63,893 nucleotides of DNA, taken from contig NZ_QJJP01000020.1 in the NCBI RefSeq assembly GCF_003201565.1, forward strand, positions 1 through 63,893, written 5' to 3'. The translations under genes were made by a program, and so were the position numbers. The DNA comes from Nitrosomonas sp. Nm84 (GTDB lineage: Bacteria; Pseudomonadota; Gammaproteobacteria; Burkholderiales; Nitrosomonadaceae). This document shows, in pieces, positions 9,690 to 17,874 of the stretch. Numbering within the stretch: position 1 is the first letter of the stretch; every line of letters starts with the position of its first letter. The notes beneath the pieces are model-generated. The model saw only the letters and a program-made list of their open reading frames with translations. It was not told the origin of the DNA and did no database searches.

Positions 9690-10124
9690 TTAGCGCTTGA
9701 CGATAGGCAAGTTTGCGCGTTTCCAGGTATCAATTCCTCCCATTAGATTAAATACCTGAGCAAATCCATTCTTTTTAAGAACCACGCTTGCGCGATTTGA
9801 TCGAATACCGCTACGATATATGATTACAATAGGTTTCTCCTTAAATTTTTGTATCTCAATCCAACGCTCCTCTATCTTTTCAGATGGAATGTGTCTTGAG
9901 TTAGGCAAATGGCCCGCGGCATATTCACTGTCATCACGCACATCGAGCACCAATGCGTCTTGATGATTGATTAATTGGATAGCAACGCGTGTATCTATCT
10001 CCTTGATACCACGCTGTGATATCAATGGCCATAATAATAATAAGCCGCTGATCACAGCTGTAATCACAAACAACAAGTTCTCCAGCTTAAGAAGAAAATG
10101 GTCTTGAAACAATGATAAGTCCAT
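9690..10124 (-). CDS. Membrane-anchored rhodanese-like protein lacking the catalytic Cys
   Basis: A 144-aa protein with one N-terminal membrane helix (about 16-36) and a single rhodanese fold, the YibN-type neighbour of grxC and secB. LDVRDDSEYAAGHLPNSRHIP is the expected CH2A/active-site-side motif. The loop that should read C-R-x-G-x-R reads YRSGIRS instead, so residue 103 is Tyr (TAT at 9816-9818) where the sulfur-carrying Cys is expected. Everything else in the domain is intact. It therefore probably has no sulfurtransferase activity and may be a binding or structural module. It is first gene of the grxC-secB-gpsA run. Confidence 0.88.
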   Translation of the reverse strand: MDLSLFQDHFLLKLENLLFVITAVISGLLLLWPLISQRGIKEIDTRVAIQLINHQDALVLDVRDDSEYAAGHLPNSRHIPSEKIEERWIEIQKFKEKPIVIIYRSGIRSNRASVVLKKNGFAQVFNLMGGIDTWKRANLPIVKR

Positions 10125-10425
10125 ATAGTTTTATTCTATTATTTAAATGTTAATTTTATCAGAAACGAAATTGAAAAATCGCAGACACATAAAGATCCAA
10201 TGAATCTCACCAACCAAACCTGCGCATATTAACATTATGCATACAAATGCATAATCATTCGACATTTCCGCTATATCATTTTCCACAAAAATGTATATTA
10301 CCCATAAATATTCGCACAGAAAATCAGTCAGATGCTGCATTCCCCAATAAAATATAATAAAATATCACCCTATCAGTGGCTCTCACTTACCTGATAATCA
10401 TCTCCTTTTTCACGAAAAGATAACT
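10125..10425. other. Divergent intergenic region, rhodanese gene / gpmA
   Basis: About 300 bases, AT-rich, between two divergent genes, so it must hold both promoters. I cannot pick either one with confidence. A 65-codon open frame on the minus strand (10143-10340) is present but shows no family resemblance, and I do not regard it as a gene. Confidence 0.5.
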
Positions 10426-11175
10426 ATGAAGAAAATTGTTCTCCTACGACATGGAGAAAGTACTTGGAATAAAGAAAATCGTTTTACTGGTTGGACAGAC
10501 GTCGACTTAACACCCAAAGGCTTACAGGAAGCCAAAAATGCTGGGCGACTTCTACAAGAACAGGGATATAGATTTGATATTGCCTACACATCAGTTCTCA
10601 AGCGCGCCATCCGCACGCTATGGATAGCGCTTGACGAAATGGACCAGATGTGGATTCCGATTCAACACACTTGGCGACTGAATGAACGACATTATGGTTC
10701 ACTGCAAGGATTGAACAAAGCTGAAATCGCTGCCAAATACGGCGATGAGCAGGTCTTAATTTGGCGCCGTAGCTATGATACTAGACCGCCTGCATTAACC
10801 ACCGATGATGATCGTTACCCAGGCGCTGATCCTCGTTATAAAAATCTAGCTCTCGACGATATACCTTTGACTGAATGTCTCAAAGATACTGTTGCAAGAT
10901 TTTTACCTTATTGGAATACAACCATCGCACCACAAGTTCAAGCAGGTAAAAATGTCATCATTGCAGCGCATGGTAATTCATTACGAGCACTTGTAAAGTA
11001 TTTGGATAACATGTCTGAAGAAGAAATTCTAAACTGCAATATACCTACCGGCATTCCACTGGTTTATGAACTTGATGACAATATGCAGCCAATTAAAAAC
11101 TATTATTTGGGAAACCAAGCAGAAATTCAGGAAGCGATGCAGATTGTGGCTAATCAGGGCAAGGCAAAAATTTAA
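10426..11175 (+). CDS. gpmA: 2,3-bisphosphoglycerate-dependent phosphoglycerate mutase
   Basis: Interconverts 3- and 2-phosphoglycerate in glycolysis and gluconeogenesis. It is 249 aa, typical of the dPGM family. The phosphohistidine motif LLRHGES (His at residue 9) opens the protein. [11 protein letters not shown] (around 85-95) and the second catalytic His in [14 protein letters not shown] (about 183-196) are present. It is the first gene of the gpmA-envC-ctpA-moeB run; an obligate CO2-fixing ammonia oxidiser would use it mainly in the anabolic direction. Confidence 0.97.
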   Translation: MKKIVLLRHGESTWNKENRFTGWTDVDLTPKGLQEAKNAGRLLQEQGYRFDIAYTSVLKRAIRTLWIALDEMDQMWIPIQHTWRLNERHYGSLQGLNKAEIAAKYGDEQVLIWRRSYDTRPPALTTDDDRYPGADPRYKNLALDDIPLTECLKDTVARFLPYWNTTIAPQVQAGKNVIIAAHGNSLRALVKYLDNMSEEEILNCNIPTGIPLVYELDDNMQPIKNYYLGNQAEIQEAMQIVANQGKAKI

Positions 11176-11216
11176 AGTATTTATCAGCTCACTTATTCAC
11201 GAACAAACGTATTATC

Positions 11217-12431
11217 TTGAAAAAATCATGCTTGGAAATCAGTACGTTTAATTTTATTTACTTTCAATACCTCAAATTAATGCTGATTTTCGCTTTGGCT
11301 TCTCTCTATCCACTCTCAGCTTTCTCGGATAATCAGGAAAGTCTCAAAACATTACGTGAACGTATCCAATTATTGCAAAAAGAACTGGCAAATAAAGAAA
11401 CTCTAAAGCAAAAAACATCAGATGCAGTGCAGGAAACTGAGCGTGCGATCAACACGATAAATCACAGATTGACCAAACTCATTGAGCATGACCGGCAGGC
11501 CAATGAGGATTTCAAACAATTACAAACACAGTATCAGCAAACTGACAACGAAATTCAGATAGAACGCAATCAATTAGAGCAGCTACTCTATCGACAATAC
11601 TTAGGAGGACGGCAAGACTATCTGCAATTAATGCTGAAGCAGCAAGATCCTAATCAAATCGCCAGAGATATTCATTATTACAAACAGCTTTCACTTGCTT
11701 ACTCGGGGAGTATTGAAAACCTTCAAAATAATCAATACAAAATAGCAGCATTGACTCAGGCTAGTCGCCAAAAGAAAGAAGAAATCACTACTATTCAAAC
11801 CGAATATTTCGCGCAACGAAAAAAACTTGAACAAGAGAAAAATAAGCATCAGACCATGCTTTCACAGATATCCGGGCAAATTACCCAACAACAACAAGAA
11901 ATTAACAAGCTGGAGAATGATGAAAAACGCATAACCAACTTGGTCAATGAAATCAATAAATTGCTAGTTCAAGAAAAACCCAGGGGCGCGTCGATTAACA
12001 ACAAGCTCCCCGATACTTCTACAGCAGGCATTCCTTTCTTATCACTCAAAGGCAAATTAAATTTACCAGTGCGCGGGAAACTTATGAATAGCTTTGGTGG
12101 TCAACGCTCAGGTAAGCATGTGACATGGAAAGGATTGTTTATTCAATCATCTATCGGTAATGATGTAAAAGCTATCTCTGAGGGAAGGGTGGTATTTGCG
12201 GATTGGTTGAGAGGCTTCGGTAATCTGATTATCTTAGATCATGGCGGCGGATATATGAGCCTTTATGGTAATAATGCAACACTTCAAAAACAAGTGGGCA
12301 ATATTATTCGCGGAGGCGATACAATTGCAATCGTTGGAAATAGCGGTGGTAATGCAGATTCAGGTTTATACTTTGAACTTCGTCATAAAGGCAAGCCATT
12401 TGACCCTTTGACGTGGATAAAAATAGAGTAA
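11217..12431 (+). CDS. envC: Murein hydrolase activator EnvC
   Basis: Periplasmic activator of the septal amidases AmiA/AmiB. The protein has an N-terminal export signal, long Gln/Glu/Lys-rich coiled coils (about 45-260) and a C-terminal LytM (M23-type) domain (about 285-400). The LytM metal ligands look degenerate: KHVTWKGLFI replaces the H-x-G-x-D type motif and YFELRH replaces the HxH strand. This fits an activator, not an active peptidase. The frame opens with TTG at 11217 (404 aa); an ATG about 21 codons later (MLIFALASLYPLSAFS) could equally be the true start, because it directly gives a signal peptide. Confidence 0.9.
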   Translation: MKKSCLEISTFNFIYFQYLKLMLIFALASLYPLSAFSDNQESLKTLRERIQLLQKELANKETLKQKTSDAVQETERAINTINHRLTKLIEHDRQANEDFKQLQTQYQQTDNEIQIERNQLEQLLYRQYLGGRQDYLQLMLKQQDPNQIARDIHYYKQLSLAYSGSIENLQNNQYKIAALTQASRQKKEEITTIQTEYFAQRKKLEQEKNKHQTMLSQISGQITQQQQEINKLENDEKRITNLVNEINKLLVQEKPRGASINNKLPDTSTAGIPFLSLKGKLNLPVRGKLMNSFGGQRSGKHVTWKGLFIQSSIGNDVKAISEGRVVFADWLRGFGNLIILDHGGGYMSLYGNNATLQKQVGNIIRGGDTIAIVGNSGGNADSGLYFELRHKGKPFDPLTWIKIE

Positions 12432-12477
12432 TCGTAAAATACATCTTCATAAATTCGATTAATGCGGAGATAGCATC

Positions 12478-13935
12478 ATGAGTAACGGAATTAAAAAAAC
12501 AGGCCTAATTCTAATTGGCATAATCACTGGAATGATGCTCAGTCTGAATTTCTCTGCGATTGCCAAAAAAGACAGCATAGAAGCAATTCATCCGCTGCCA
12601 ATCGAAGAATTGCGCACATTCGCCCAAGTATTCGGTCGCATCAAAAGCGATTACGTCGAATCTGTAGAAGACAAGAAGCTCATTACTGAAGCTATCAATG
12701 GCATGCTAGTTGGACTGGACCCTCATTCATCCTATCTCGACAAAGACGATTACAAAGAATTGCAAATCGGCACACAAGGTGAGTTCGGCGGGCTAGGCAT
12801 TCAGGTCACCATGGAAGACGGTGTGGTAAAAGTCATCTCGCCGATTGAAGATACACCCGCATTTCGTGCAGGTATCAAAACCGGCGACCTGATTGTTAAA
12901 CTGGATGACACGGTGGTCAAAGGTATGACACTGAATGATGCGATCAAGCTCATGCGTGGCAAACCCAAGACTTCGATAAAAATCACCATTATGCGTGAAG
13001 GTGAAACAGAGCCACTAATTTTCAATTTAGTACGCGACATCATCAAAATCCAGAGTGTCAAATCAAAAATGATTGAACCTGGCTACGCTTATATCCGCAT
13101 CACACAATTTCAAGAACAAACCGGTGAAAATCTGGCACAAGCCATTAGAACACTGTTTGCTGAAAACACCGGATCCATGAAAGGATTGATATTGGACTTG
13201 CGTAATGACCCGGGCGGATTACTCAATGGTGCTGTTGCCGTATCTGCTGCTTTTCTGCCAGAAAATGCATTGGTTGTTTACACCGAAGGACGTAGCGCCG
13301 ATGCCAAAATGAAGCTGCACGCGAACCCTGAGTATTATCTGCGCGGACCGGATGATGATTACCTAAAAGGACTCCCTTCTGAGGTCAAGACAGTACCGAT
13401 GATTACGTTAGTTAATGGAGGCTCCGCTTCAGCATCTGAAATCGTAGCAGGTGCCCTGCAAGATCATAAACGTTCTATCGTAATGGGATCGCAGACCTTT
13501 GGCAAAGGATCGGTACAAACCATATTGCCGTTAGGAAATAATACCGCCATTAAACTCACTACGGCGCGCTATTACACACCCAATGGTCAATCTATCCAGG
13601 CACAAGGCATTACACCGGATATTCTGGATGAAACAGATAACGGTGATGATCAGCGCTTGCGTGAAGCAGATCTGAATCGTCACCTATCCAATGGCAAGAA
13701 AGCAGAAAAGAAAAAAACCGCCTCTGAAGCTGAGAAAGCAGCACTGAAACCTGCCGGCGACAAAAAAGAGAAAAAGAATAAAGATAAAAAAGACAAAGAA
13801 AAAGACAAGGACAAAGATAGAACTCCTATTGAATTTGGCTCTGCAGAAGACCTCTTATTAACTCAAGCCATGAATTACTTTAAGGGCATTACGTCATCAC
13901 CCGAGAAAAAAAGTGATGAAAAAACCGATAGCTGA
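12478..13935 (+). CDS. ctpA: Carboxy-terminal processing protease (S41)
   Basis: Periplasmic serine protease that trims C-termini of exported proteins and controls murein hydrolases. It is 485 aa with an N-terminal signal or anchor (about 9-30). The PDZ domain (about 95-180) contains GEFGGLGIQV and SPIEDTPAFRAGIKTGD. The S41 domain has the nucleophile Ser in GGSASASEIVAG and the general-base Lys in QTFGKGSVQ. The tail (about 400-455) is an unusually Lys/Glu/Asp-rich low-complexity linker. It lies 46 bases after envC, a common pairing, and moeB follows 11 bases later. Confidence 0.95.
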   Translation: MSNGIKKTGLILIGIITGMMLSLNFSAIAKKDSIEAIHPLPIEELRTFAQVFGRIKSDYVESVEDKKLITEAINGMLVGLDPHSSYLDKDDYKELQIGTQGEFGGLGIQVTMEDGVVKVISPIEDTPAFRAGIKTGDLIVKLDDTVVKGMTLNDAIKLMRGKPKTSIKITIMREGETEPLIFNLVRDIIKIQSVKSKMIEPGYAYIRITQFQEQTGENLAQAIRTLFAENTGSMKGLILDLRNDPGGLLNGAVAVSAAFLPENALVVYTEGRSADAKMKLHANPEYYLRGPDDDYLKGLPSEVKTVPMITLVNGGSASASEIVAGALQDHKRSIVMGSQTFGKGSVQTILPLGNNTAIKLTTARYYTPNGQSIQAQGITPDILDETDNGDDQRLREADLNRHLSNGKKAEKKKTASEAEKAALKPAGDKKEKKNKDKKDKEKDKDKDRTPIEFGSAEDLLLTQAMNYFKGITSSPEKKSDEKTDS

Positions 13936-13946
13936 TCTCAAGGATC

Positions 13947-14723
13947 GTGAATGATAACCAGTTGCTCCGATATAGTCGTCATATCCTGCTACCGCAAATC
14001 GATATTGCGGGGCAGGAAAAACTCAATCAGTCACGCGTACTCATTGTCGGTGCCGGCGGTTTAGGTTCTCCCATAGCACTGTATCTTGCTGCCAGCGGAG
14101 TTGGCAATTTGATCATCTGCGACGGTGATCAGGTCGATCTGACCAATCTGCAGCGGCAAATTATCCATAACAGCGATTCAGTCGGTCTCGCAAAAGTTCT
14201 CTCGGCAAAGCAATCACTCGCCAGAATAAACCCTGAAATCAACGTCATCACAATCGAAGAACAGGTTGACGCAGAGAAACTGCTACAGCTCGCTGCAGAA
14301 GTCGATGCTGTAGTCGATGCCAGCGATAACTTCAGCACACGCCACCATATCAATCAAGCCTGTGTCGCCTATAAGAAACCGCTGATTTCCGGTGCCGTCG
14401 TGCGTTTTAACGGCCAAGTCAGCGTATTCGATTTACGCCATGCCGACAGTCCCTGTTACCACTGTTTATATCCCGCAATCGATGGAGAACAAGAAGACAT
14501 GCCTTGCGCAATCATGGGTGTATTTTCGCCATTGGTTGGCATTATCGGCTGCATGCAAGCTGCGGAAACATTAAAAATTTTGTTAAATATCGGAGAAAGC
14601 CTGAGTGGTCGTCTACAATTACTGGATAGTCTCGCGATGAACTGGCGCTCGATCAAGTTACACAAAGATCCAGCCTGTCCAGTATGTCATTCGGCGGCAT
14701 CTACAGACACTACGACTCAATGA
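13947..14723 (+). CDS. moeB: MoeB/ThiF-family adenylyltransferase
   Basis: E1-like enzyme that adenylates the C-terminal Gly-Gly of a small sulfur carrier (MoaD or ThiS). It is 258 aa, starting at GTG, with the next codons reading NDNQLLRYSRHILLP. The ATP-binding GAGGLGSP (about 32-39), the Arg-containing NLQRQI and the zinc-binding pairs CYHC (about 168-171) and CPVC (about 247-250) are all present. MoeB is preferred over ThiF because no thi genes are nearby, but sequence alone does not settle this. It is the last gene of the gpmA run. Confidence 0.88.
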   Translation: MNDNQLLRYSRHILLPQIDIAGQEKLNQSRVLIVGAGGLGSPIALYLAASGVGNLIICDGDQVDLTNLQRQIIHNSDSVGLAKVLSAKQSLARINPEINVITIEEQVDAEKLLQLAAEVDAVVDASDNFSTRHHINQACVAYKKPLISGAVVRFNGQVSVFDLRHADSPCYHCLYPAIDGEQEDMPCAIMGVFSPLVGIIGCMQAAETLKILLNIGESLSGRLQLLDSLAMNWRSIKLHKDPACPVCHSAASTDTTTQ

Positions 14724-14741
14724 GCAATCAGTTTCCGAATT

Positions 14742-15344
14742 TTAAAGAAGCTGTGGCGGCAATAAAATCAATCGCTGTACTTCCCAATTTACCAGAGGGT
14801 CACGCCTGAATCCGCTTTTGACAAACTGATACCAACGGCCAATAACAAAGCACATGAATAAGTTGGCCTGCACCGCAACATCCAAATTGGCATTTATTTG
14901 ACGTTCACCGACTGCAAACCGTAATGCCTGTTTTAAAGTAGCTTCCAAACGATCATGCAGCCGATTGATACGCAATTGCAAGTGCGCAGTCTCATTGACC
15001 AGCGCATCGCCAATCAGAATACGCGTCATACCTGGATTTTTTTGTGAAAAACCCAACAGCAACAACAGCAAATTTTCAATCCGCTTAATGCCACACTGTT
15101 CTTCCTGTAAGATATTGTTAATCAGCACAAACAATGTCTGCTCAATAAACTCAATCAACGCCTCAAACATCTGTGACTTATTGGAAAAACAGCGATAAAT
15201 CGAGGACTCTGAAATTCCCAACTGAGCGGCTAACGCACCCGTGGTAATCTTTATTTGCTGAGGATGCTCCAGCATTCCTGCCAAAACTTGCAGAATCCGG
15301 TCTCTTTTTTCATCTGATTTTGCTGACTGGTATAAACGCTTCAA
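14742..15344 (-). CDS. slmA: TetR-type nucleoid occlusion factor SlmA
   Basis: DNA-binding protein that blocks FtsZ assembly over the nucleoid. It is 200 aa and follows SlmA end to end: a helix-turn-helix (about 33-56) with ITTGALAAQLGISESSIYRCF, then LIEFIEQTLF, LLLLLGFSQKNPGMTRILIGDAL and a C-terminal RFV-like region. The only start in frame before the conserved part is TTG at 15342-15344. It is convergent with moeB. A generic TetR regulator is the alternative, but the internal motifs favour SlmA. Confidence 0.85.
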   Translation of the reverse strand: MKRLYQSAKSDEKRDRILQVLAGMLEHPQQIKITTGALAAQLGISESSIYRCFSNKSQMFEALIEFIEQTLFVLINNILQEEQCGIKRIENLLLLLLGFSQKNPGMTRILIGDALVNETAHLQLRINRLHDRLEATLKQALRFAVGERQINANLDVAVQANLFMCFVIGRWYQFVKSGFRRDPLVNWEVQRLILLPPQLL

Positions 15345-15436
15345 TTTAGGTAACGGTGAACGGTGAAAAACAAAAATAATAGCTGAAAAATATATCAGAC
15401 TAACAAGGCAGCGAGAAACCTATTCCATAATCCAGG

Positions 15437-16591
15437 CTAGTCTACACAAGCAAAATAAGTGCTGGGGCAAGTTGCATTCAATCCACCTGCAGCATCACGC
15501 GTTTGATTTTTCCAGCTCATCGCTTTTAACACGCTAGGAAAATAATCCGGACTTCGTGTCCAGAAAATGTAATTGACATCCAACTCGTGCCGCGCAAAAG
15601 CCAGGAGTTCGGAAATAGTCGGCTGATAACCTTTCCTATCAAACCGAGTATTTTCATAATTTGCTTTCTCTATTTGAACCGTCAGGGGTATTTTCCCGGA
15701 AAGTTCAGGATAGTAACTATAGATACCTTCCGGCGGATTCCTAGTTGCATCGTAAAACAATCCTGGCTCATCCAGAAAAACATCCGGACAACCCAATGCT
15801 ATTCCTGTTTTTTTCATATTATTCACGAATGACGCAATAAGTTGACGCGGGTAATTGACGAACTGAAATACCATGGTGTTTGGAAAGTGCTGACGCATCT
15901 GCTGATTGATGCTGATAATATTATTGTAATAGCCATCTATTTGAGCATTGGATAACGTGATTAATGGCTTACCCATGGAAGTCTCTGTCAGACCCACGCC
16001 TTCAAAATAAGGATGAGAATTAAAGCGACTCCCCAATTCACGCATCAGTGCAACCAAGCGATCACGCACTAGCGGATTCCACAACTTGATGCCGTATCCT
16101 TTAATGCCTGTGCTACGCCAACCGCTGTAAGGAAATAACCCCCCTTCATACAATGTGCCCGCTTTTACGTAATCCGGCACAAGTTCTGCTTGCGGATAAT
16201 CCACTGATGACTTTAACTCCAGCAAGATGATAAGTCTTTTTTTATGGATAGTCAGTTCTTTCAGATGCTCGTCAATAGCGGAGAAATCATAGACACCTTT
16301 TGCAGACTCCAGCTCTGACCATCGGTAGCGGATGGTTATGCCTCGTAGTGTTGGAGTTTCTTTGAGCTCGCTATATACTTGTTTCATATACCAGGGGTTA
16401 TTCGGGCCTGGACTGACGAGTGTCACGTAGTGACCGGGATGCCATTTGATCGGATTATCCACAGGTGGAATGAATACAGCACCGGCATGCGCCATTCCCC
16501 ACGGCAAAACCATTCCGATGGCAAATAATAATGCAATCGATGCGGTACGCATTTGTTTAGCTGCACTGCTGAGACTGATTTCAATTCGCAT
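15437..16591 (-). CDS. Secreted protein with a glycoside-hydrolase-like TIM-barrel fold
   Basis: A 384-aa protein. After a positively charged N-terminus, a signal peptide ends near AMHAHAG-type residues (about 36, MAHAG). The mature part resembles beta-galactosidase-type TIM barrels: GITIRYRWSELESAKGVYDFSAIDEHL (about 83-109) recalls the first strands of GH42/GH5-like enzymes, followed by KRLIILLELKS and later FEGVGLTETSMGKP. A Glu in ELKS and one in LTETS could be catalytic, but I cannot prove this. Substrate is unknown. It lies alone, between slmA and a decayed transposon region. Confidence 0.6.
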   Translation of the reverse strand: MRIEISLSSAAKQMRTASIALLFAIGMVLPWGMAHAGAVFIPPVDNPIKWHPGHYVTLVSPGPNNPWYMKQVYSELKETPTLRGITIRYRWSELESAKGVYDFSAIDEHLKELTIHKKRLIILLELKSSVDYPQAELVPDYVKAGTLYEGGLFPYSGWRSTGIKGYGIKLWNPLVRDRLVALMRELGSRFNSHPYFEGVGLTETSMGKPLITLSNAQIDGYYNNIISINQQMRQHFPNTMVFQFVNYPRQLIASFVNNMKKTGIALGCPDVFLDEPGLFYDATRNPPEGIYSYYPELSGKIPLTVQIEKANYENTRFDRKGYQPTISELLAFARHELDVNYIFWTRSPDYFPSVLKAMSWKNQTRDAAGGLNATCPSTYFACVD

Positions 16592-17140
16592 ATAAAAATT
16601 CCTTTCTTTTCAGTTAGGCTTCATCCTTTTGATTCTCATTCAAAAGTAATCAGTAGGTTAATTAATCAAGATTGTCAGCGATACTGCATACTATGCTCCA
16701 GGTCTCACCGTGCAATAGTGCGAAAAATGCAAACACCACTGCTGCTAGTATTAGAGAAATTAGCGCTAGTTCGACTCAGTTTGTTCTTTAGGAAATTTTG
16801 CACAAGATAACTACACGTCTGATTCAGCGTGTTCATCTCGAACATCATTCAAACGTTGTCGTACGTCCTGAGCTTCTCAAGAAACCAAATGAGAACTTAC
16901 TTCGCTTCTTTCTTACGATATGACATTAGCTTGCAGCAACTCATGGACTTCATGCAGTTTTGCGCTTAATCTCGGACCGCTTCCTGCCACATTCCGCGTA
17001 GATTTGTGACAAGCTGGAATTACAACAACAGGTAAAATCACAACTTATCGATTTTTACCATCCTTGACTGTACCATTAAATAGCGTGGGTTGAATACCCA
17101 CTTTATCTGACATTGTGTAGGAGAAACACCGAAAAAAAGA
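16592..17140. other. Non-coding region before a broken insertion sequence
   Basis: About 550 bases without a credible gene on either strand. Short fragments of open frame are interrupted by stops throughout. It probably contains the promoter of the TIM-barrel gene at its left end, and the rest may be decayed insertion-sequence DNA, but I recognise no specific family. Confidence 0.4.
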
Positions 17141-17713
17141 TGTGGCTACACTAAACTGGACACATTCCTTAAAATAACTGAAAGAAGGAGTGTATCTAAA
17201 TGAACCAAGAGAAACCCAAAGTTTATACAGCTGAATTTAGGGAATCATCAGTAAAGCTAGCCATTGAATCGGATAAATCGGTGGCTCAAACCGCCCGGGA
17301 TATTGGTGTCAATGAAAACACCTTGCATACATGGATGAATAAATACAGTCGACCGGTAGATAACATAAAGGCAGTGCGCACTGACGCACATCTCTATGAA
17401 GAGTTAAAGCGGCTAAAGAAAGAGGTTGCCCAACTGACCGAGGAGCGTGACCTATTAAAAAAGGCGGCGTACTTTGCCAAGGGGCAACGGTGAAGTACGC
17501 CTGGATCAAACAGCATCGGGATGAATGCGCTGTGTTATCGATGTGCCGGTTTTTACAGGTCTCACAGAGCGCCTACTACGCTGGTTGCATCGAGTTCCTT
17601 CATTCAGGGAACGAGATGATGGGCAATTCAGCAGTATTGTAAAAAATGCATTTGAAAAAAGCCGGAATACATATGGCACGCGCCGCCTCAAAATAGCCCT
17701 GTCCCACCAAGGC
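17141..17713 (+). mobile_element. Truncated IS3-family insertion sequence
   Basis: The left end appears to be TGTGGCTACACTAAACTGGA at 17141. An intact orfA follows, then a frameshifted and truncated orfB. The homology stops at 17713, exactly where a 49-bp palindrome begins. About two-thirds of orfB, including the catalytic DDE core, is missing, so the element cannot move on its own. Confidence 0.75.
17200..17493 (+). CDS. IS3-family transposase OrfA
   Basis: A 97-aa DNA-binding subunit of an IS3-type transposase. It contains a helix-turn-helix (about 10-45: YTAEFRESSVKLAIESDKS, then VAQTARDIGVNENTLHTWM). A leucine-zipper-like C-terminal segment follows (about 65-92, ELKRLKKEVAQLTEERDLLKKAAYF). 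An AAGGAG ribosome site lies upstream. It is intact, but its orfB partner is broken, so it is probably a dead remnant that is still translatable. Confidence 0.88.
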   Translation: MNQEKPKVYTAEFRESSVKLAIESDKSVAQTARDIGVNENTLHTWMNKYSRPVDNIKAVRTDAHLYEELKRLKKEVAQLTEERDLLKKAAYFAKGQR

Positions 17714-17716
17714 TGA
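17490..17716 (+). pseudogene. IS3-family transposase OrfB, frameshifted and truncated
   Basis: The frame opens with GTG at 17490, overlapping the orfA stop. It reads KYAWIKQHRDECAVLS, then CRFLQVSQSAYYA, the usual IS3 OrfB N-terminus. At about 17577-17582 one base is missing: the family-like sequence WLHRVPSFRERDDG continues in another frame to RNTYGTRRLKIAL. It stops at TGA in 17714-17716, the first bases of the adjoining palindrome. No integrase core is left. Confidence 0.85.
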
Positions 17717-17762
17717 CCTGGTTTAATGGAACTGGACAGTCCAGTCCCATTAAACCAGGTCA
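17714..17762. repeat. 49-bp near-perfect palindrome, probably two facing IS ends
   Basis: Two 24-base arms surround a single central base at 17738, with one mismatched pair. Each arm read from the outside starts TGACCTGG and ends ACTGGAC. The arms share the ACTGGACA core with the left end of the neighbouring IS3-type element, which suggests two terminal inverted repeats joined head to head with no interior. It breaks orfB. It could fold as a strong hairpin between the IS remnant and the chemoreceptor gene, but no U-tract follows on either strand. Confidence 0.75.
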
Positions 17763-17874
17763 CATATCTTCTATCTCGTAACTACATTATCTAGCCAGTA
17801 TTATGGGGAATTACAGCGAAATAAATAATTCTCGTGGTTTAGCAAAGGTCTCAGTACAATTGTAGAAGACCACC

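Noticed and set aside
10143..10340. 65-codon minus-strand frame before the rhodanese gene
   Set aside because: No recognised family, no good ribosome site, AT-rich promoter region between divergent genes.
17506..17763. 85-codon minus-strand frame across the IS remnant
   Set aside because: Antisense to orfB and reading through the palindrome; no family resemblance.
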